Assembly (NCBI GenBank): GCA_002699125.1
Contig: PABI01000078.1
Location: 1-64,000, forward strand
DNA from: Anaerolineaceae bacterium
GTDB taxonomy: Bacteria; Chloroflexota; Anaerolineae; Promineifilales; Promineifilaceae
DNA: 64,000 nucleotides
Reading direction: 5' to 3'
Shown here: positions 52,087 through 61,804 of the stretch, piece after piece
Position numbering within the stretch: position 1 is the stretch's first letter
How the letters are laid out: every line of letters starts with the position of its first letter
Notes under the pieces: generated by a model
Told to the model about the DNA's origin: nothing
What the model saw: only the letters and a program-made list of their open reading frames with translations
Database searches by the model: none
Program-made: the position numbers and the translations under genes

Positions 52087-53370
52087 ATGTCTCCTTTTCT
52101 CAGGATGGTGCAGTGGTTGCCAGACTGGTTTCTCATCTGGATTCAAAATCAGGTAATACCAGCTTTAGGACTGCAACCAAAGATAATCGCCATCAGCGTA
52201 CTGAGAGGCATATTTGATTCATTTCTGTTTATTATGCTGGTTACCGGGCTGCTGGCTGGTGGTCGCTACTATTTAGAAGGCCAATATGCGCTACCCAGCA
52301 ATATTCAAGAAACAGTCATCAAATGGGCACCGATCGCTGATCACATTGCCCGTGAAGCTGACATCCCGCGCGAGGTGCCTTTGGTGCTGTGGTATAAAGA
52401 AAACAGCATGAAGGCAAGCAACCCTGAAAACTGTACTGGAATTATTGGGGCTTATGATTTGGTACGTTCTGGTGAACGCCCGTGTTTTACCCCGGGACCT
52501 ATTTCTGACCTGGAAGTGAGCGAACAATTAGCGGTTGCCGCCGTAGAATTCAAACAACGCTGCCCCGAAATTACGTACCTGACGCACGATCCGAATACGA
52601 TTAAGCGGTGTTATTTTGCCTACAATGCCGGTGCTGGTGCAGCGTCACGCCTGGATGCAAATGAATCTGCTTATGTGATGAACAACTTTGATGACAATTA
52701 CGCCAACATGATTTATTCCGATGTTGAGTTAGGCACCGTAGCCGTGACGTCGTTGGGTGCCTGGCCCACCCATTTGGCTTTTCAGAGCCTGATCGTGACG
52801 CAGATGGATATGGAGGAACGGCCGTTATCCTTATCCATCTTAAACATCAGCACCCAAATCTATGATCTGGGTACCCAGGCATGGCGCGAATTTGCCGGCC
52901 TTTCTACAGGGAATGGTGAGATGATGGCTTTGCCAAACGGCCGTTTCCTAAATGATGCCTCATGCTTGGATGAACCACATAAGCTAGGCCGGTACAGTCT
53001 GAAACCCCGGCTAAATCCCGTCTCGGAATCGCCGATATTGACCCAGGACGTGCATGGCTGCAACTACAGCTTACCGGGCTTAGACATTTCCAGCAGCAAC
53101 CGTTCAGCTATTTTGCAGGCACCCATGCCGGGAAATGTAACAACTTATACTGACCAATGGTACAACAGCACCATTCGTATTGAGAATGATGAATGGGTCG
53201 TCTGGCTACTGCATCCGCGTTCATACTTTGTTGACGAAGGACCCGTAACGCGCGGCCAGGCTGTGGGCGTGATGGGAGCCGTCGGTTACGCAACTGGCCC
53301 CCACGTTCATTACACCATTTACGATAAGGTAAACGAAACTTTTGTCGATCCCGCCGGTTTCTTACCTTAG
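52087..53370 (+). CDS. SLT-like lysozyme domain + M23 peptidase, membrane-anchored
   Basis: 427 residues. One membrane helix at about 40-62. Residues about 78-200 resemble a transglycosylase-type fold (VPLVLWYKENSMKA with the likely catalytic Glu, YFAYNAGAGAA). The C-terminal 100 residues form an M23 metallopeptidase domain: DVHGCNYSLPGLDI offers the first Zn His and Asp, and TGPHVHY the HxH pair. It should cut both glycan and peptide bonds of the wall. A dual-activity cell-wall enzyme upstream of a LysM protein fits wall remodelling. Confidence 0.82.
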   Translation: MSPFLRMVQWLPDWFLIWIQNQVIPALGLQPKIIAISVLRGIFDSFLFIMLVTGLLAGGRYYLEGQYALPSNIQETVIKWAPIADHIAREADIPREVPLVLWYKENSMKASNPENCTGIIGAYDLVRSGERPCFTPGPISDLEVSEQLAVAAVEFKQRCPEITYLTHDPNTIKRCYFAYNAGAGAASRLDANESAYVMNNFDDNYANMIYSDVELGTVAVTSLGAWPTHLAFQSLIVTQMDMEERPLSLSILNISTQIYDLGTQAWREFAGLSTGNGEMMALPNGRFLNDASCLDEPHKLGRYSLKPRLNPVSESPILTQDVHGCNYSLPGLDISSSNRSAILQAPMPGNVTTYTDQWYNSTIRIENDEWVVWLLHPRSYFVDEGPVTRGQAVGVMGAVGYATGPHVHYTIYDKVNETFVDPAGFLP

Positions 53371-53536
53371 GGTGCGTTCACACATAACCTGTGTCACGGA
53401 AACGCATTCATAAGGGTTGCCCACTCACCAAAACAAAAGTTGAAAATGGGCAAATCCTTAACCACGAAAACAACTGTGCAGAGCATCAAAAAACGATGCA
53501 ATCATTCTAGCTATGCATAACAGAAAGGAGTAGAAG

Positions 53537-54082
53537 ATGGATTTTCTGGAGCTTTTAAAATTTGCCCCGCTAATTTTAGGGTTTGCCTTCATTGCATTTT
53601 TGCTGTTTCGTAAAGACCCTTTTAGCTCTTTCAATCTGGGTAAACTGATAACGTATTTTATTGGGGTGGTTATTACTTTCTTTGTTGTCGGTTGGCTTGT
53701 TGATTCATTTGTTTTTTCCTGGGCCAATGATCGGCTGGAAAACGCAGATAGCTCTGTTGAGTTTCAGGAATTTAAAGATCGCAGCGAACGTATTATTGAC
53801 AACTCCTTTAACGAGGAAACAAACACCACGGTTTCCCAGCCCCGACCAACCGTAGTCATAAACCCCGTTCAGGTCACAGCCACGCCACCACCCGGATCAA
53901 CAGATCCAGTACTCCGTCCAGAAGCTGGCCCGACACAATATACTATTGTCGCCGGAGATACATTATTTGGCATTGCCCAACGGTACCACACCACTGTAAA
54001 TGATATTATGGTTGTAAATGGGCTTACGTCACATACCATTATGCCCGGACAGGTGCTGAATATTCCGGCACCTTCAAAATAA
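53537..54082 (+). CDS. Membrane protein with C-terminal LysM domain
   Basis: 181 residues with two N-terminal membrane helices (about 7-25 and 37-60), a Pro/Thr-rich linker and a LysM domain (YTIVAGDTLFGIAQRYHTTVNDIMVVNGL ... IMPGQVLNIP). LysM binds peptidoglycan N-acetylglucosamine. AGAAAGGAG precedes the ATG. It lies between the wall hydrolase and a PH-like membrane protein on the same strand. Confidence 0.9.
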   Translation: MDFLELLKFAPLILGFAFIAFLLFRKDPFSSFNLGKLITYFIGVVITFFVVGWLVDSFVFSWANDRLENADSSVEFQEFKDRSERIIDNSFNEETNTTVSQPRPTVVINPVQVTATPPPGSTDPVLRPEAGPTQYTIVAGDTLFGIAQRYHTTVNDIMVVNGLTSHTIMPGQVLNIPAPSK

Positions 54083-54103
54083 ACAGAACACAGTTAGCCA
54101 ACG

Positions 54104-54880
54104 ATGAGCAAACGGAGACGCCAAGAAGTAGGAACAGGATTTTTAGGGCTGCTAAACAGCTACTGGCATCGCTTGCCCAGAAATTTTCGCTGGAACATCG
54201 AAGACACCTTTCAGCCAGAAGCGCTTGAGGAGCGACTGCTGCCCAATGAAGAGCCTCAGCTGGAAATTCGCATGGCCTGGTATCGTGACATTATTGGGGA
54301 GATTGTCTTCCACTATTTCAACTATGTTTTAGGTGCCGCGCTATTGTTAGCTTCAGGGTTGCTGCTTTATTCCTTATTTAAAGCGACATTCTCACCTTAT
54401 TTTGCTTTCGCTCCGTTTGTCCTACTTGTTATCCTGATTGTTTATGGCATTTTGGAACGCATCGAATATCGGCAGTGGCGATTGTTAAAAACCAATGCGC
54501 GCCTCATCATTTCACTGCCACAGCCAGGTTCCCGTTTTTTGGTCGACAATATTGAGCTAAAAGGTCTACCCCAGGTTGTTGATACCAACTGGTCGCGAAA
54601 CCCAGTGTGGCGCGTCTTTCAATTTGTAACCGGGGCACGAGATCTGTATCTTAGCCTGGCAGCGTACCGCTTTGTGGAAGGCACAGCACGGGTTGGGGAT
54701 GCACTCATTATTCCAGACGTCATGCCAGATGATGTATTTGCCCTAAAACGGCTCATCTTCACCATACCCGCAGGCGGACCACAAAAAGTCGTCTTTCCCT
54801 CACCGCAACAAGTGGTTTTCCCGGAACCGCAAAAGGTCATTGCAACTGACGAATTTGATGACGAGGAAGACGAAGAGTAA
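54104..54880 (+). CDS. Membrane protein, possible bacterial PH-like domain
   Basis: 258 residues. Soluble N-terminus of about 70, two membrane helices (about 75-98 and 103-120), then a beta-rich region that could be a bacterial PH-like domain (ARLIISLPQPGSRFLVDNIEL). The tail repeats PQKVVFPSPQQVVFPEPQKV and ends acidic. Function unknown. It starts 22 nt after the LysM gene. Confidence 0.75.
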   Translation: MSKRRRQEVGTGFLGLLNSYWHRLPRNFRWNIEDTFQPEALEERLLPNEEPQLEIRMAWYRDIIGEIVFHYFNYVLGAALLLASGLLLYSLFKATFSPYFAFAPFVLLVILIVYGILERIEYRQWRLLKTNARLIISLPQPGSRFLVDNIELKGLPQVVDTNWSRNPVWRVFQFVTGARDLYLSLAAYRFVEGTARVGDALIIPDVMPDDVFALKRLIFTIPAGGPQKVVFPSPQQVVFPEPQKVIATDEFDDEEDEE

Positions 54881-54902
54881 TTTGAAACCGACATTGATTA
54901 GC

Positions 54903-54936
54903 AAAAAAGACCTGGCCATGCGACCAGGTCTTTTTT
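54903..54936. terminator. Bidirectional Rho-independent terminator
   Basis: AAAAAAGACCTGG and CCAGGTCTTTTTT arms with an 8-nt loop, between convergent genes, with T-runs on both strands. Confidence 0.95.
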
Positions 54937-54970
54937 CATTTACTCATGAGTGGGCAGGTAATTTAAGGAA

Positions 54971-55450
54971 TCAATCTAAAAGAGAAGTGTCCCCTTCGTA
55001 AGGCTCTACGTCGGTTGCTTCCGGCCCTTTGCGAGTTTCCTCAACATCATACAAAACCCATTGGCCTTCCTGAATTTTGCCCGGATCATGAACAGTGTTG
55101 GATTTGTGGAAAAAGATTTCTTCACCCCCACCGCGCATAATGAAGCCATACCCCTTTTGGCTGTTATACCATTTCATACGGCCGAGATACTTCCCGGTCT
55201 GCGGATCGATTTGAATCGTATCGGGCATCTCAATCTCATCCTCCTCGTTTTGGGAAGCGGAAGAAGATCCAGAGTTCGATGTGTCTTTGGCAGATTCCAG
55301 CGGTGGCAGCGTGGGCACAGCCATATCCAGGTCAGCCAGGGAAGCAGGCTCTATCGGCAAACCCGCCTGTTCCAGCTGGCGCTGCATTTCAACTGTAAAA
55401 ATAAATTGATTTCCTTCCTCATCTGTCGCCCATTGATCCTTATAATTCAT
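54971..55450 (-). CDS. Cold-shock-domain protein with N-terminal extension
   Basis: About 159 residues from the ATG at 55450, with GGAG 8 nt ahead. The N-terminal 85 residues are acidic and of low complexity; the C-terminal 70 form a cold-shock domain, GRMKWYNSQKGYGFIMRGGGEEIFFHKS, with the RNP1-like KGYGFI and RNP2-like IFFHKS motifs. Probably binds single-stranded RNA or DNA. It is convergent with the previous operon and follows gyrA on the same strand. Confidence 0.88.
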   Translation of the reverse strand: MNYKDQWATDEEGNQFIFTVEMQRQLEQAGLPIEPASLADLDMAVPTLPPLESAKDTSNSGSSSASQNEEDEIEMPDTIQIDPQTGKYLGRMKWYNSQKGYGFIMRGGGEEIFFHKSNTVHDPGKIQEGQWVLYDVEETRKGPEATDVEPYEGDTSLLD

Positions 55451-55525
55451 GGTGAAAATCTCCGTTGGCCAAGTATGCACATAGCATTGGTTCTGTATTT
55501 TGTCAGCTTAATTATAGTCTAGATT

Positions 55526-58048
55526 TTACTTTTTTTTCTTTTTTCCGCCATTAGGGGAATCAATGAGGGAGAGTTGTTGGGGCATGACGGCCGTTTCTTC
55601 CTCATCATCAACAGCGTCCGGGCGGCTAATCATGCGCAAGGCCCCGGTGATTCGGTTACGCTGGCCAATGGTCATCACGGCACGTGGTTTCACGGCCCGG
55701 CTGCCCAGGTACGTCTCTTTCAATTTTAATTTCTTGGTTGAGCCGATGCCGGTAGTAATAAGAATCTGCGTATCTTCAGTGCCAATCACTGCAGCCACCA
55801 CCTCGGCCGCATCTTTGGGCAGGTTAACATTGCGCACGCCCTGGCCATGCCGGCCCTGTGTGGGATATTCGCTCATGGCGGTGGCTTTGGCCAGTCCATT
55901 GTCGGTAATGCTCCACAAATAGCCATCCGGGTCCACCACAGACATCGCCACAACACCGTCGGCCTCGTTCGCCAGTTTGATACCATACACACCACCAGCC
56001 GGTAAGCCAGACGGCCGTACTTCATCTTCCTTAAAACGAATGGCCTGCCCAGTGGCGGTGACCAACATCACTTCTTCCTCGCCAGAGGTTAGTTCGGCCC
56101 AACCCAGCGCATCATCATCCGGCACGTTCATCACCACAAATGGCTCCGAAGTGATGCCGGGCAAATCTTCCACGCGCACCCGCTTCACCACGCCAGCCAG
56201 CGTCGTCAGGAAGACATAGCCGGTAGCGTTCCCTGGCAGCACCTGGGCCGCTGCCAAATGGTCTCGTCGCGACAGACCAGTCAGGTCGGCCCAATGCGTA
56301 CCCTTGCCCAATTCAACAGCCTGCGGCAGTTGGTAAACGGGCAGGCTCACGGAACGGCCGTCTGCGGCAAACAAGTACAAAATATCCTGCGTATTGGCCT
56401 CCAGCAGGGCAAAAGGCTGCTCAGTGGGTTTCAATGGAATACGCACCATCTCCGGCGATGTGGTTCGAGCCACCGTCCCTTTCTCGCCAATCATCACCCA
56501 CACCTGCTCATCTGGCAGCAGGTCAGACGCTGACAGGACTTTCACGTCACCGCTGTCAAGAATTTGGGTACGGCGTACATCCTGGTACTTTTCCTTCACT
56601 GCTAAAAGCTCATCTTTGATTAGCTCACGCATCATTGCTGGTTTAGACAGCAACTTTTCCAGATACTTAATCTGGTTCTGCAATTCCTTGTGCTCATCCT
56701 GGATTTTGCGCCGTTCCAGCGCTGCCAGCCGCCGCAGCTGCATGTCCAAAATCGCCTGGGCCTGCATCTCGGTCAGCTTAAACTGCTTGATGAGATTATT
56801 CTTGGCCGTTTCCACCGTGCGCGAGCGGCGAATCAAATCAATGACTTCGTCCAAGTTATCCAGCGCAATCAGCAACCCTTCCAAGATATGAGCCCGATTG
56901 CGCGCCTTCTCCAAATCGTATTCAGAGCGCCGCCGCACAATCTCCTGACGATGGTCCAGATAAACGCGCAGCGCCTGTTTGAGCGTCAGCACACGCGGCT
57001 CGCCGTTCACCAGCGCCAGCAGCGAGATGCTAAACGTGCTCTGCATCGGCGTCAGGCGGAACAGATCGGCCAGCACATCCTCCGGCTCTACATTGCGCGT
57101 CGTTTCCAAAATGATGCGCATCCCGTTGCGGTCTGATTCATCGCGCAGGTCGGTCAACCCTTCAATCTTGCCGTCCCGATGCAAATCGGCGATACGCCCC
57201 AGCAAATTAGTCTTGTTGGCCTGGTAAGGCAGCTCGGTGATGACGATGCGCGACTTGTTACGCCCCATCTCTTCCACATGCGCTTTGGCCCGTACCGTTA
57301 CCCGGCCACGTCCGGTGGCGTAGGCGCTGGCAATGGCGTCAGACTCTACGCCCTTCTTTTCGCGATAGCGAAATACCAGGCCACCCGTAGGAAAATCAGG
57401 CCCTTTGATAAAGTGCATTAGATCAGATAAGGAGATGTCATCCAGATGCTCCCATCGGTCCAGCATATAGGTGAGGGCATCAATCACTTCACCAAGGTTG
57501 TGCGGCGGAATGCTGGTAGCCATGCCCACGGCAATACCGGAGGCGCCGTTGACCAATAAATTGGGGATGGTGGCGGGCAAAACGGAGGGTTCACTGAGGG
57601 AGTCGTCAAAGTTGGTGACAAAATCGACGGTCTCTTTGCCGATGTCTTCCAGCATGTCAAAGCCCATGTTGGAGAGGCGGGCTTCGGTGTAACGCATAGC
57701 CGCGGCAGCATCACCGTCAATCGAGCCGAAGTTACCCTGCCCTTGCACCAGGGTATAGCGCATGGAGAAATCTTGTGCGAGACGAACCATGGCATCGTAG
57801 ACGGCCGTATCACTATGCGGATGATATTTACCCAGCACCTCGCCCACCACGCGCGCCGATTTTTTGAATGATGTATTCGGCCGTAAGCCCATGTCATACA
57901 TAGCGTACAAAATGCGCCGCTGCACCGGCTTCAGGCCATCACGCGCATCCGGCAGCGCCCGCGAAACAATCACGCTCATCGCATAGCTCAGGTACGATTC
58001 ACGCACCTCGGAATCAATGTTTACTTGTTTTACCAGACCAATTTCCAT
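55526..58048 (-). CDS. gyrA: DNA gyrase subunit A
   Basis: 840 residues. Breakage-reunion domain with catalytic Tyr120 in AMRYTEARL, then a C-terminal beta-pinwheel with the gyrase box [10 protein letters not shown]. The quinolone region reads [12 protein letters not shown]: Ser79 replaces the near-universal Gly (E. coli Gly81) and Thr81 is at E. coli Ser83, while Asp85 (E. coli Asp87) is kept. A poly-Lys tail ends the protein. No gyrB next to it. Confidence 0.95.
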   Translation of the reverse strand: MEIGLVKQVNIDSEVRESYLSYAMSVIVSRALPDARDGLKPVQRRILYAMYDMGLRPNTSFKKSARVVGEVLGKYHPHSDTAVYDAMVRLAQDFSMRYTLVQGQGNFGSIDGDAAAAMRYTEARLSNMGFDMLEDIGKETVDFVTNFDDSLSEPSVLPATIPNLLVNGASGIAVGMATSIPPHNLGEVIDALTYMLDRWEHLDDISLSDLMHFIKGPDFPTGGLVFRYREKKGVESDAIASAYATGRGRVTVRAKAHVEEMGRNKSRIVITELPYQANKTNLLGRIADLHRDGKIEGLTDLRDESDRNGMRIILETTRNVEPEDVLADLFRLTPMQSTFSISLLALVNGEPRVLTLKQALRVYLDHRQEIVRRRSEYDLEKARNRAHILEGLLIALDNLDEVIDLIRRSRTVETAKNNLIKQFKLTEMQAQAILDMQLRRLAALERRKIQDEHKELQNQIKYLEKLLSKPAMMRELIKDELLAVKEKYQDVRRTQILDSGDVKVLSASDLLPDEQVWVMIGEKGTVARTTSPEMVRIPLKPTEQPFALLEANTQDILYLFAADGRSVSLPVYQLPQAVELGKGTHWADLTGLSRRDHLAAAQVLPGNATGYVFLTTLAGVVKRVRVEDLPGITSEPFVVMNVPDDDALGWAELTSGEEEVMLVTATGQAIRFKEDEVRPSGLPAGGVYGIKLANEADGVVAMSVVDPDGYLWSITDNGLAKATAMSEYPTQGRHGQGVRNVNLPKDAAEVVAAVIGTEDTQILITTGIGSTKKLKLKETYLGSRAVKPRAVMTIGQRNRITGALRMISRPDAVDDEEETAVMPQQLSLIDSPNGGKKKKK

Positions 58049-58137
58049 ATCGTTTTACTTTAAGGGCATCGTTTTTGAAATATTTGTTCTAATTTAGAGG
58101 CTAAATATAGGCAATTTAGGCCATACTGTCAAACAAA

Positions 58138-58163
58138 AAAAGGCGCTATTTGCAGCGCCTTTT
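58138..58163 (-). terminator. Rho-independent terminator after the Rieske gene
   Basis: AAAAGGCGC and GCGCCTTTT arms with an 8-nt loop; on the minus strand the T-run continues to seven. It separates the Rieske gene from gyrA. Confidence 0.88.
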
Positions 58164-58191
58164 ATACTCTGTTGGAATTCTTTAAACAACT

Positions 58192-58509
58192 TTATGCGTC
58201 AAGATTTTCGATGTAAATGTCTCCATCTTCCACTTTGATTTCATAGGTAGGGATGGGTGCAGTGGCAGGCAAAGCTAAAACAACCCCCGTTCGAATGTCA
58301 AAACAAGCCCCGTGGCGCGGACACGCAATCGAATAGCCGTCTAAAGGGCCATCTTCCAGAGGGCCATCGTCATGAGAACATAGATCAGCAATGCAGTAAA
58401 ATTCGCCGTCCACGTTCAAAATCATAACCGTTTCGTAATCAAAATCGTGGAACTTTCTCTCCCCCGGAGGAATATCCGCAACACGTGCAACTTTTACAAA
58501 CTCAGTCAA
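58192..58509 (-). CDS. Rieske-type [2Fe-2S] ferredoxin
   Basis: 105 residues. Cluster ligands Cys44-x-His46 and Cys63-x2-His66 with 16 residues between. Sequence IADLCSHDDGPL and ACPRHGACFDI fits small soluble Rieske proteins of dioxygenase or SUF-linked type. It is the last gene after the SUF cluster and may carry electrons for assembly or be its client. Confidence 0.9.
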   Translation of the reverse strand: MTEFVKVARVADIPPGERKFHDFDYETVMILNVDGEFYCIADLCSHDDGPLEDGPLDGYSIACPRHGACFDIRTGVVLALPATAPIPTYEIKVEDGDIYIENLDA

Positions 58510-58532
58510 AACAAAATGTCCTTTGTTTTAAT

Positions 58533-58650
58533 TGTCATGCTGAACGCAGTGAAGCATCCCTAAAACCCTCAAATAGCGCTGACTTTATTCGCAGAAAGAG
58601 GTCATATCTAACAAAATTTAGAGGGATTCTTCGCTCCGCTCAGAATGACA
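58533..58650. repeat. TGTCATGCTGA / TCAGAATGACA inverted element
   Basis: Member of the same family as the inner part of the MITE-like elements, between the Rieske and sufU genes. Confidence 0.7.
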
Positions 58651-58674
58651 TGTAGCATCAAACGAAAACCTTCC

Positions 58675-59085
58675 TCATTCTCCGTTATCGACACTACGGA
58701 GCTCTTCAGGATCGGGCATGCCGTAGGCACCGGCTTTGAGCACCTTGAGTGAAAGCAAGGCACATTTAACCCGAGCCATGCTTAGCTGAACACCAACCAG
58801 GTCAAGAAGCTCCTCTTTGTCGAAGTTGCGCACTTCTTCCAGCGTTTTGCCCTTGATCTCTTCGGTGAGCAGGGAAGCCGCGGCCTGGCTGATGGCGCAG
58901 CCGTCGCCGCTCCAGGCAACTTCGGCCACACGCTGCTGGTCGTCCAGCTTCACCTCGATGCGGATAACATCGCCACATAGCGGATTGTCTTCTTCGTATG
59001 ACCAATCGGCCGTTTCCAAATGACCATGATTGAGCGGGTGCTCGTATAGGTCTATGATTTGTTCGCGATAGATACTTTCGTCCAT
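58675..59085 (-). CDS. sufU: SUF Fe-S scaffold/sulfur acceptor SufU
   Basis: 136 residues, NifU-N-like fold. Cys37 (PLCGD, with Asp39), Cys63 (GDGCAIS) and Cys108 (VKCALL) are the conserved ligands. SufU receives sulfur from the SufS cysteine desulfurase and passes it on. Located between Rieske and sufS. Confidence 0.93.
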   Translation of the reverse strand: MDESIYREQIIDLYEHPLNHGHLETADWSYEEDNPLCGDVIRIEVKLDDQQRVAEVAWSGDGCAISQAAASLLTEEIKGKTLEEVRNFDKEELLDLVGVQLSMARVKCALLSLKVLKAGAYGMPDPEELRSVDNGE

Positions 59086-59163
59086 AATTTTTTGAGGTTA
59101 GAGATTGGAGACTGGAGATTGATCCAGACTCTTTTCACATTACTTGTTTAGCTTACAGTTCAT

Positions 59164-60390
59164 TTACAACCGGAAAATCTTCTTGGCCCGGTTGAGGCTT
59201 GCGACCAGCTTGTCTACTTCTTCGGTGGTGGTGTGAATGTAAAAGCTGGCCCGCGCCGATGAATTGATGCCCAGTTCATGATGCAGTGGCATGGCGCAGT
59301 GATGCCCGGCGCGAATGGCGATGCCGTCTTTGTCCAGCAGCTCGGCAATATCGTGGGGATGCAATCCCTCAATTGTGAAGGAAGCTACTCCACCCCGCTG
59401 CGCAGCGGACGGACCTAAAATTTGCAGCTTGTCTACTTCGCTGAGCGCTTCCAGCGCATAGTTGGTAATGTACTGCTCGTAAGCGTGGATGTTTTCCATG
59501 CCCAGTTCGGTGAGATAATCAACGGCCGTTCCCAAACCAATCCCCTCTGCAATACCGGGCGTGCCCGCCTCAAACTTGTGGGGCAGTTCATTCCAGGTGG
59601 AGCCTTCCAACGTCACGCGGCGAATCATGTCGCCGCCGCCCATGAAGGGCGGCATTGCTTCCAGCAGATGCCGCTTGCCGTGCAAAATACCGCTGCCGGT
59701 AGGTCCACACATCTTGTGGCCAGAAAAGGCCATGAAATCACTGTCCCACGCCTGCACATCCACCGGCAGATGCGGTACTGCCTGAGCAGCATCTACCATG
59801 GCCAGGGCACCGACACTGTGAGCGGCGTCAACCAGTTGCTTGACCGGGTTGACCGTGCCGAAGACGTTGGAAACGGCCGTAAAACTAAACAGCTTCGTCT
59901 TTTCCGTCAGCAGTTGCGGCAGTTTTTCCAAATCCAACGTGCCATTAGGCAAAAAGGGCAGGTGCCGCACCACCACACCCCTTTCCTCAGCTAAAATTTG
60001 CCAAGGCACAATGTTGGCATGATGTTCCATCGCCGTAATTAGAATTTCGTCGCCAGCTTTCAAGTTGGCCCGTCCCCAGCTATAAGCCACCAGGTTAAAG
60101 CCTTCGGTGGCGTTACGCACGTAAATCAGTTCGGCCGGATCAGCGGCGTTGATAAAACGGGCAATGCGTTCGCGTGCCCCTTCGTAGGCGTTAGTTGCCT
60201 CTTCGCTAAGGGCGTGAATGCCGCGATGGACGTTGGCATTGGTCTGGCGATAGTAGTCGTTCATCGCCTCGATAACCGGCAGCGGCTTTTGTGAAGAGGC
60301 GGCGCTGTCCAGGTAAACCAGCGGCACGCCAGGATACACTTCTTTCTGCAAAATAGGAAAATCGCTGCGGATTTTATTGACGTCTAGCAT
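59164..60390 (-). CDS. sufS: Cysteine desulfurase SufS
   Basis: 408 residues, PLP-dependent aminotransferase fold. Lys226 in SGHKMCGPTG binds PLP; Cys365 in RAGHHCAMPLH is the persulfide-forming residue. It supplies sulfur for Fe-S assembly. The ATG at 60390 gives the standard N-terminus; the longer reading is unlikely. The upstream neighbour is a rhodanese-type sulfurtransferase. Confidence 0.94.
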   Translation of the reverse strand: MLDVNKIRSDFPILQKEVYPGVPLVYLDSAASSQKPLPVIEAMNDYYRQTNANVHRGIHALSEEATNAYEGARERIARFINAADPAELIYVRNATEGFNLVAYSWGRANLKAGDEILITAMEHHANIVPWQILAEERGVVVRHLPFLPNGTLDLEKLPQLLTEKTKLFSFTAVSNVFGTVNPVKQLVDAAHSVGALAMVDAAQAVPHLPVDVQAWDSDFMAFSGHKMCGPTGSGILHGKRHLLEAMPPFMGGGDMIRRVTLEGSTWNELPHKFEAGTPGIAEGIGLGTAVDYLTELGMENIHAYEQYITNYALEALSEVDKLQILGPSAAQRGGVASFTIEGLHPHDIAELLDKDGIAIRAGHHCAMPLHHELGINSSARASFYIHTTTEEVDKLVASLNRAKKIFRL

Positions 60391-60495
60391 AGTCAAGATT
60401 GTAGTCCTGATAAAATGATGTGCAACTGCCAATTGTCACGACATATCATGCACATCAACCAACAAATAAGGTAATAGGGTAATCAATCAACAAAT

Positions 60496-60557
60496 GGGCG
60501 AGGCAGGTGGTGAGAGGCTGTTTTGTTTGGCAACGGTTCTACCCACCTGCCTCGCCC
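60496..60557. repeat. 62-bp inverted repeat between sufS and rhodanese
   Basis: Perfect 15-bp arms GGGCGAGGCAGGTGG / CCACCTGCCTCGCCC with a 32-nt loop. Followed by a GATCACCGATTACTG segment related to 38873-38945. Confidence 0.85.
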
Positions 60558-60585
60558 CTACCGATCACCGATTACTGCTTACCGA

Positions 60586-61461
60586 CTACCGGCTCTTCGA
60601 CGGATTCTCAATCGGCACGCCGACCAGATTGCCCCATTCGGTCCAGGAGCCATCGTAGTTGCGCACGTTGGGGTAACCCAGCAGGTAGGTCAGCACAAAC
60701 CAAGTGTGCGAACTACGTTCGCCGATGCGGCAGTAGGCCACCACGCTGTTGTCGGGTGACAGACCCTGTTCTTTTTCGTAGATGTCGCGCAGATCTACGG
60801 CCGTTTTAAACGTGCCATCATCAGCCACTGCCCGGCTCCAAGGCACATTCTTGGCCCCTCTGATGTGCCCACCGCGGAGCGCGCCTTCTTGGGGCGAGCC
60901 GGGCATGTGCAGCAGTTCGCCGCTAAATTCTTGCGGGCTGCGCACGTCTACCAATGGCTGGCTGGCCTGCACATGGGCCAACACCTGGTCACGGAAAGCC
61001 CGGATTTTGTAATCGGTGCGGGCGGCAGGTTTATAGTTTGTTTTGGCAAATGATGGCTTTTCTTTGGTCAGCTCACGCCCTTCATCGATCCATTTTTTGC
61101 GGCCGCCGTCCATCACGCGGCAGTCGGCATGGCCAAACAGCTTAAATACCCAAAAAGCATAGGTAGCCCACCAATTATTTTTGTCGCCATAAAATATAAC
61201 TGTTGTGTCATTGGCAATGCCGTTGCGGGACATCAGCTCGGCAAAGGCCGCCTCGTCCAAATAATCACGGCGGACCGCATCATTCAGGTCGGCCACCCAA
61301 TCGATGTGAACCGCATTTTCGATGTGTCCCGTGCTATACAGCAGCACATCCTCGTTGGATTCCACCAGTCGAATTTTGCCGGTTTTGTCTAAATTGTCTG
61401 CCACCCACTGGGTCGTGACCAGCACATCGCCATGCACATAACCTTTATTATTGTCGCTCAT
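60586..61461 (-). CDS. Two-domain rhodanese (thiosulfate sulfurtransferase)
   Basis: 291 residues, two rhodanese domains. The active-site loop Cys244-Arg-Ile-Gly-Glu-Arg-Ser is the thiosulfate-type form; the first domain lacks the Cys as usual. ATG at 61461 with AGGAG 9 nt upstream. It probably moves sulfane sulfur, here within a SUF gene cluster. Upstream lies a structured leader with a terminator (61572-61699). Confidence 0.93.
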   Translation of the reverse strand: MSDNNKGYVHGDVLVTTQWVADNLDKTGKIRLVESNEDVLLYSTGHIENAVHIDWVADLNDAVRRDYLDEAAFAELMSRNGIANDTTVIFYGDKNNWWATYAFWVFKLFGHADCRVMDGGRKKWIDEGRELTKEKPSFAKTNYKPAARTDYKIRAFRDQVLAHVQASQPLVDVRSPQEFSGELLHMPGSPQEGALRGGHIRGAKNVPWSRAVADDGTFKTAVDLRDIYEKEQGLSPDNSVVAYCRIGERSSHTWFVLTYLLGYPNVRNYDGSWTEWGNLVGVPIENPSKSR

Positions 61462-61571
61462 TCTTAGCACTCCTGTTTTCTTTTCTGAGGTGTGTATAAA
61501 CAAATCTTCCGCAAGCTCCGTTTACGGATGCCGCCTGGGACTCAACCTGCGGGAGGTTGGATTCGGGGAAC

Positions 61572-61699
61572 AAAAAACGGTGGTCGTGCCATCCGTCCTG
61601 TTTGCGTAGGCGAGAGGCAAGACCACCGTTTGCCAGGGTCCAATCCAAGGGGCAAGCGGTTAGATCATTCCTCTCGCCTGGTACACAAGCACCGGTACC
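61572..61699 (-). ncRNA. Structured 5' leader with attenuator
   Basis: On the minus strand, in order: hairpin GGTAC/GTACC (61680-61699); a long-range stem GGCGAGAGG (61670-61678) with CCTCTCGCC (61609-61617), enclosing a hairpin ACCGCTTGCC (61651-61660) with GGCAAACGGT (61625-61634). The second structure is a 13-bp stem CGGTGGTCTTGCC (61616-61628) with GGCACGACCACCG (61578-61590), one mismatch, directly followed by six T. The two share bases, so they exclude each other: the layout of a riboswitch or attenuator controlling the rhodanese gene. I do not recognise the class. Confidence 0.7.
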
Positions 61700-61738
61700 C
61701 ATTAAATTGAACGTGGTTGTGAATCATTTTGTATTTTT

Positions 61739-61796
61739 GCCACAGAGGACACAGAGCAATAAGAGCAATCTCTTTTTTCTCTGTGATCTCTGTGGC
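61739..61796. repeat. CACAGAG-type hairpin after sufD
   Basis: Arms GCCACAGAGGACACAGAG and CTCTGTGATCTCTGTGGC. Same family as 8476-8530; may stop or stabilise the sufD transcript. Confidence 0.8.
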
Positions 61797-61804
61797 TTAA
61801 AAAT

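Larger units (their letters stand above)
61462..61804 (-). other. Intergenic: leader RNA candidate plus CACAGAG hairpin
   Basis: 343 bp between sufD and the rhodanese gene. It holds the hairpin at 61739-61796 and, downstream of it on the minus strand, the leader at 61572-61699. No protein gene seen. Confidence 0.8.

Noticed and set aside
61572-61699. T-box or SAM riboswitch
   Set aside because: Neither the T-box UGGNACCGCG antiterminator element nor the SAM-I core GGCAACC with its kink-turn was found in the right order.
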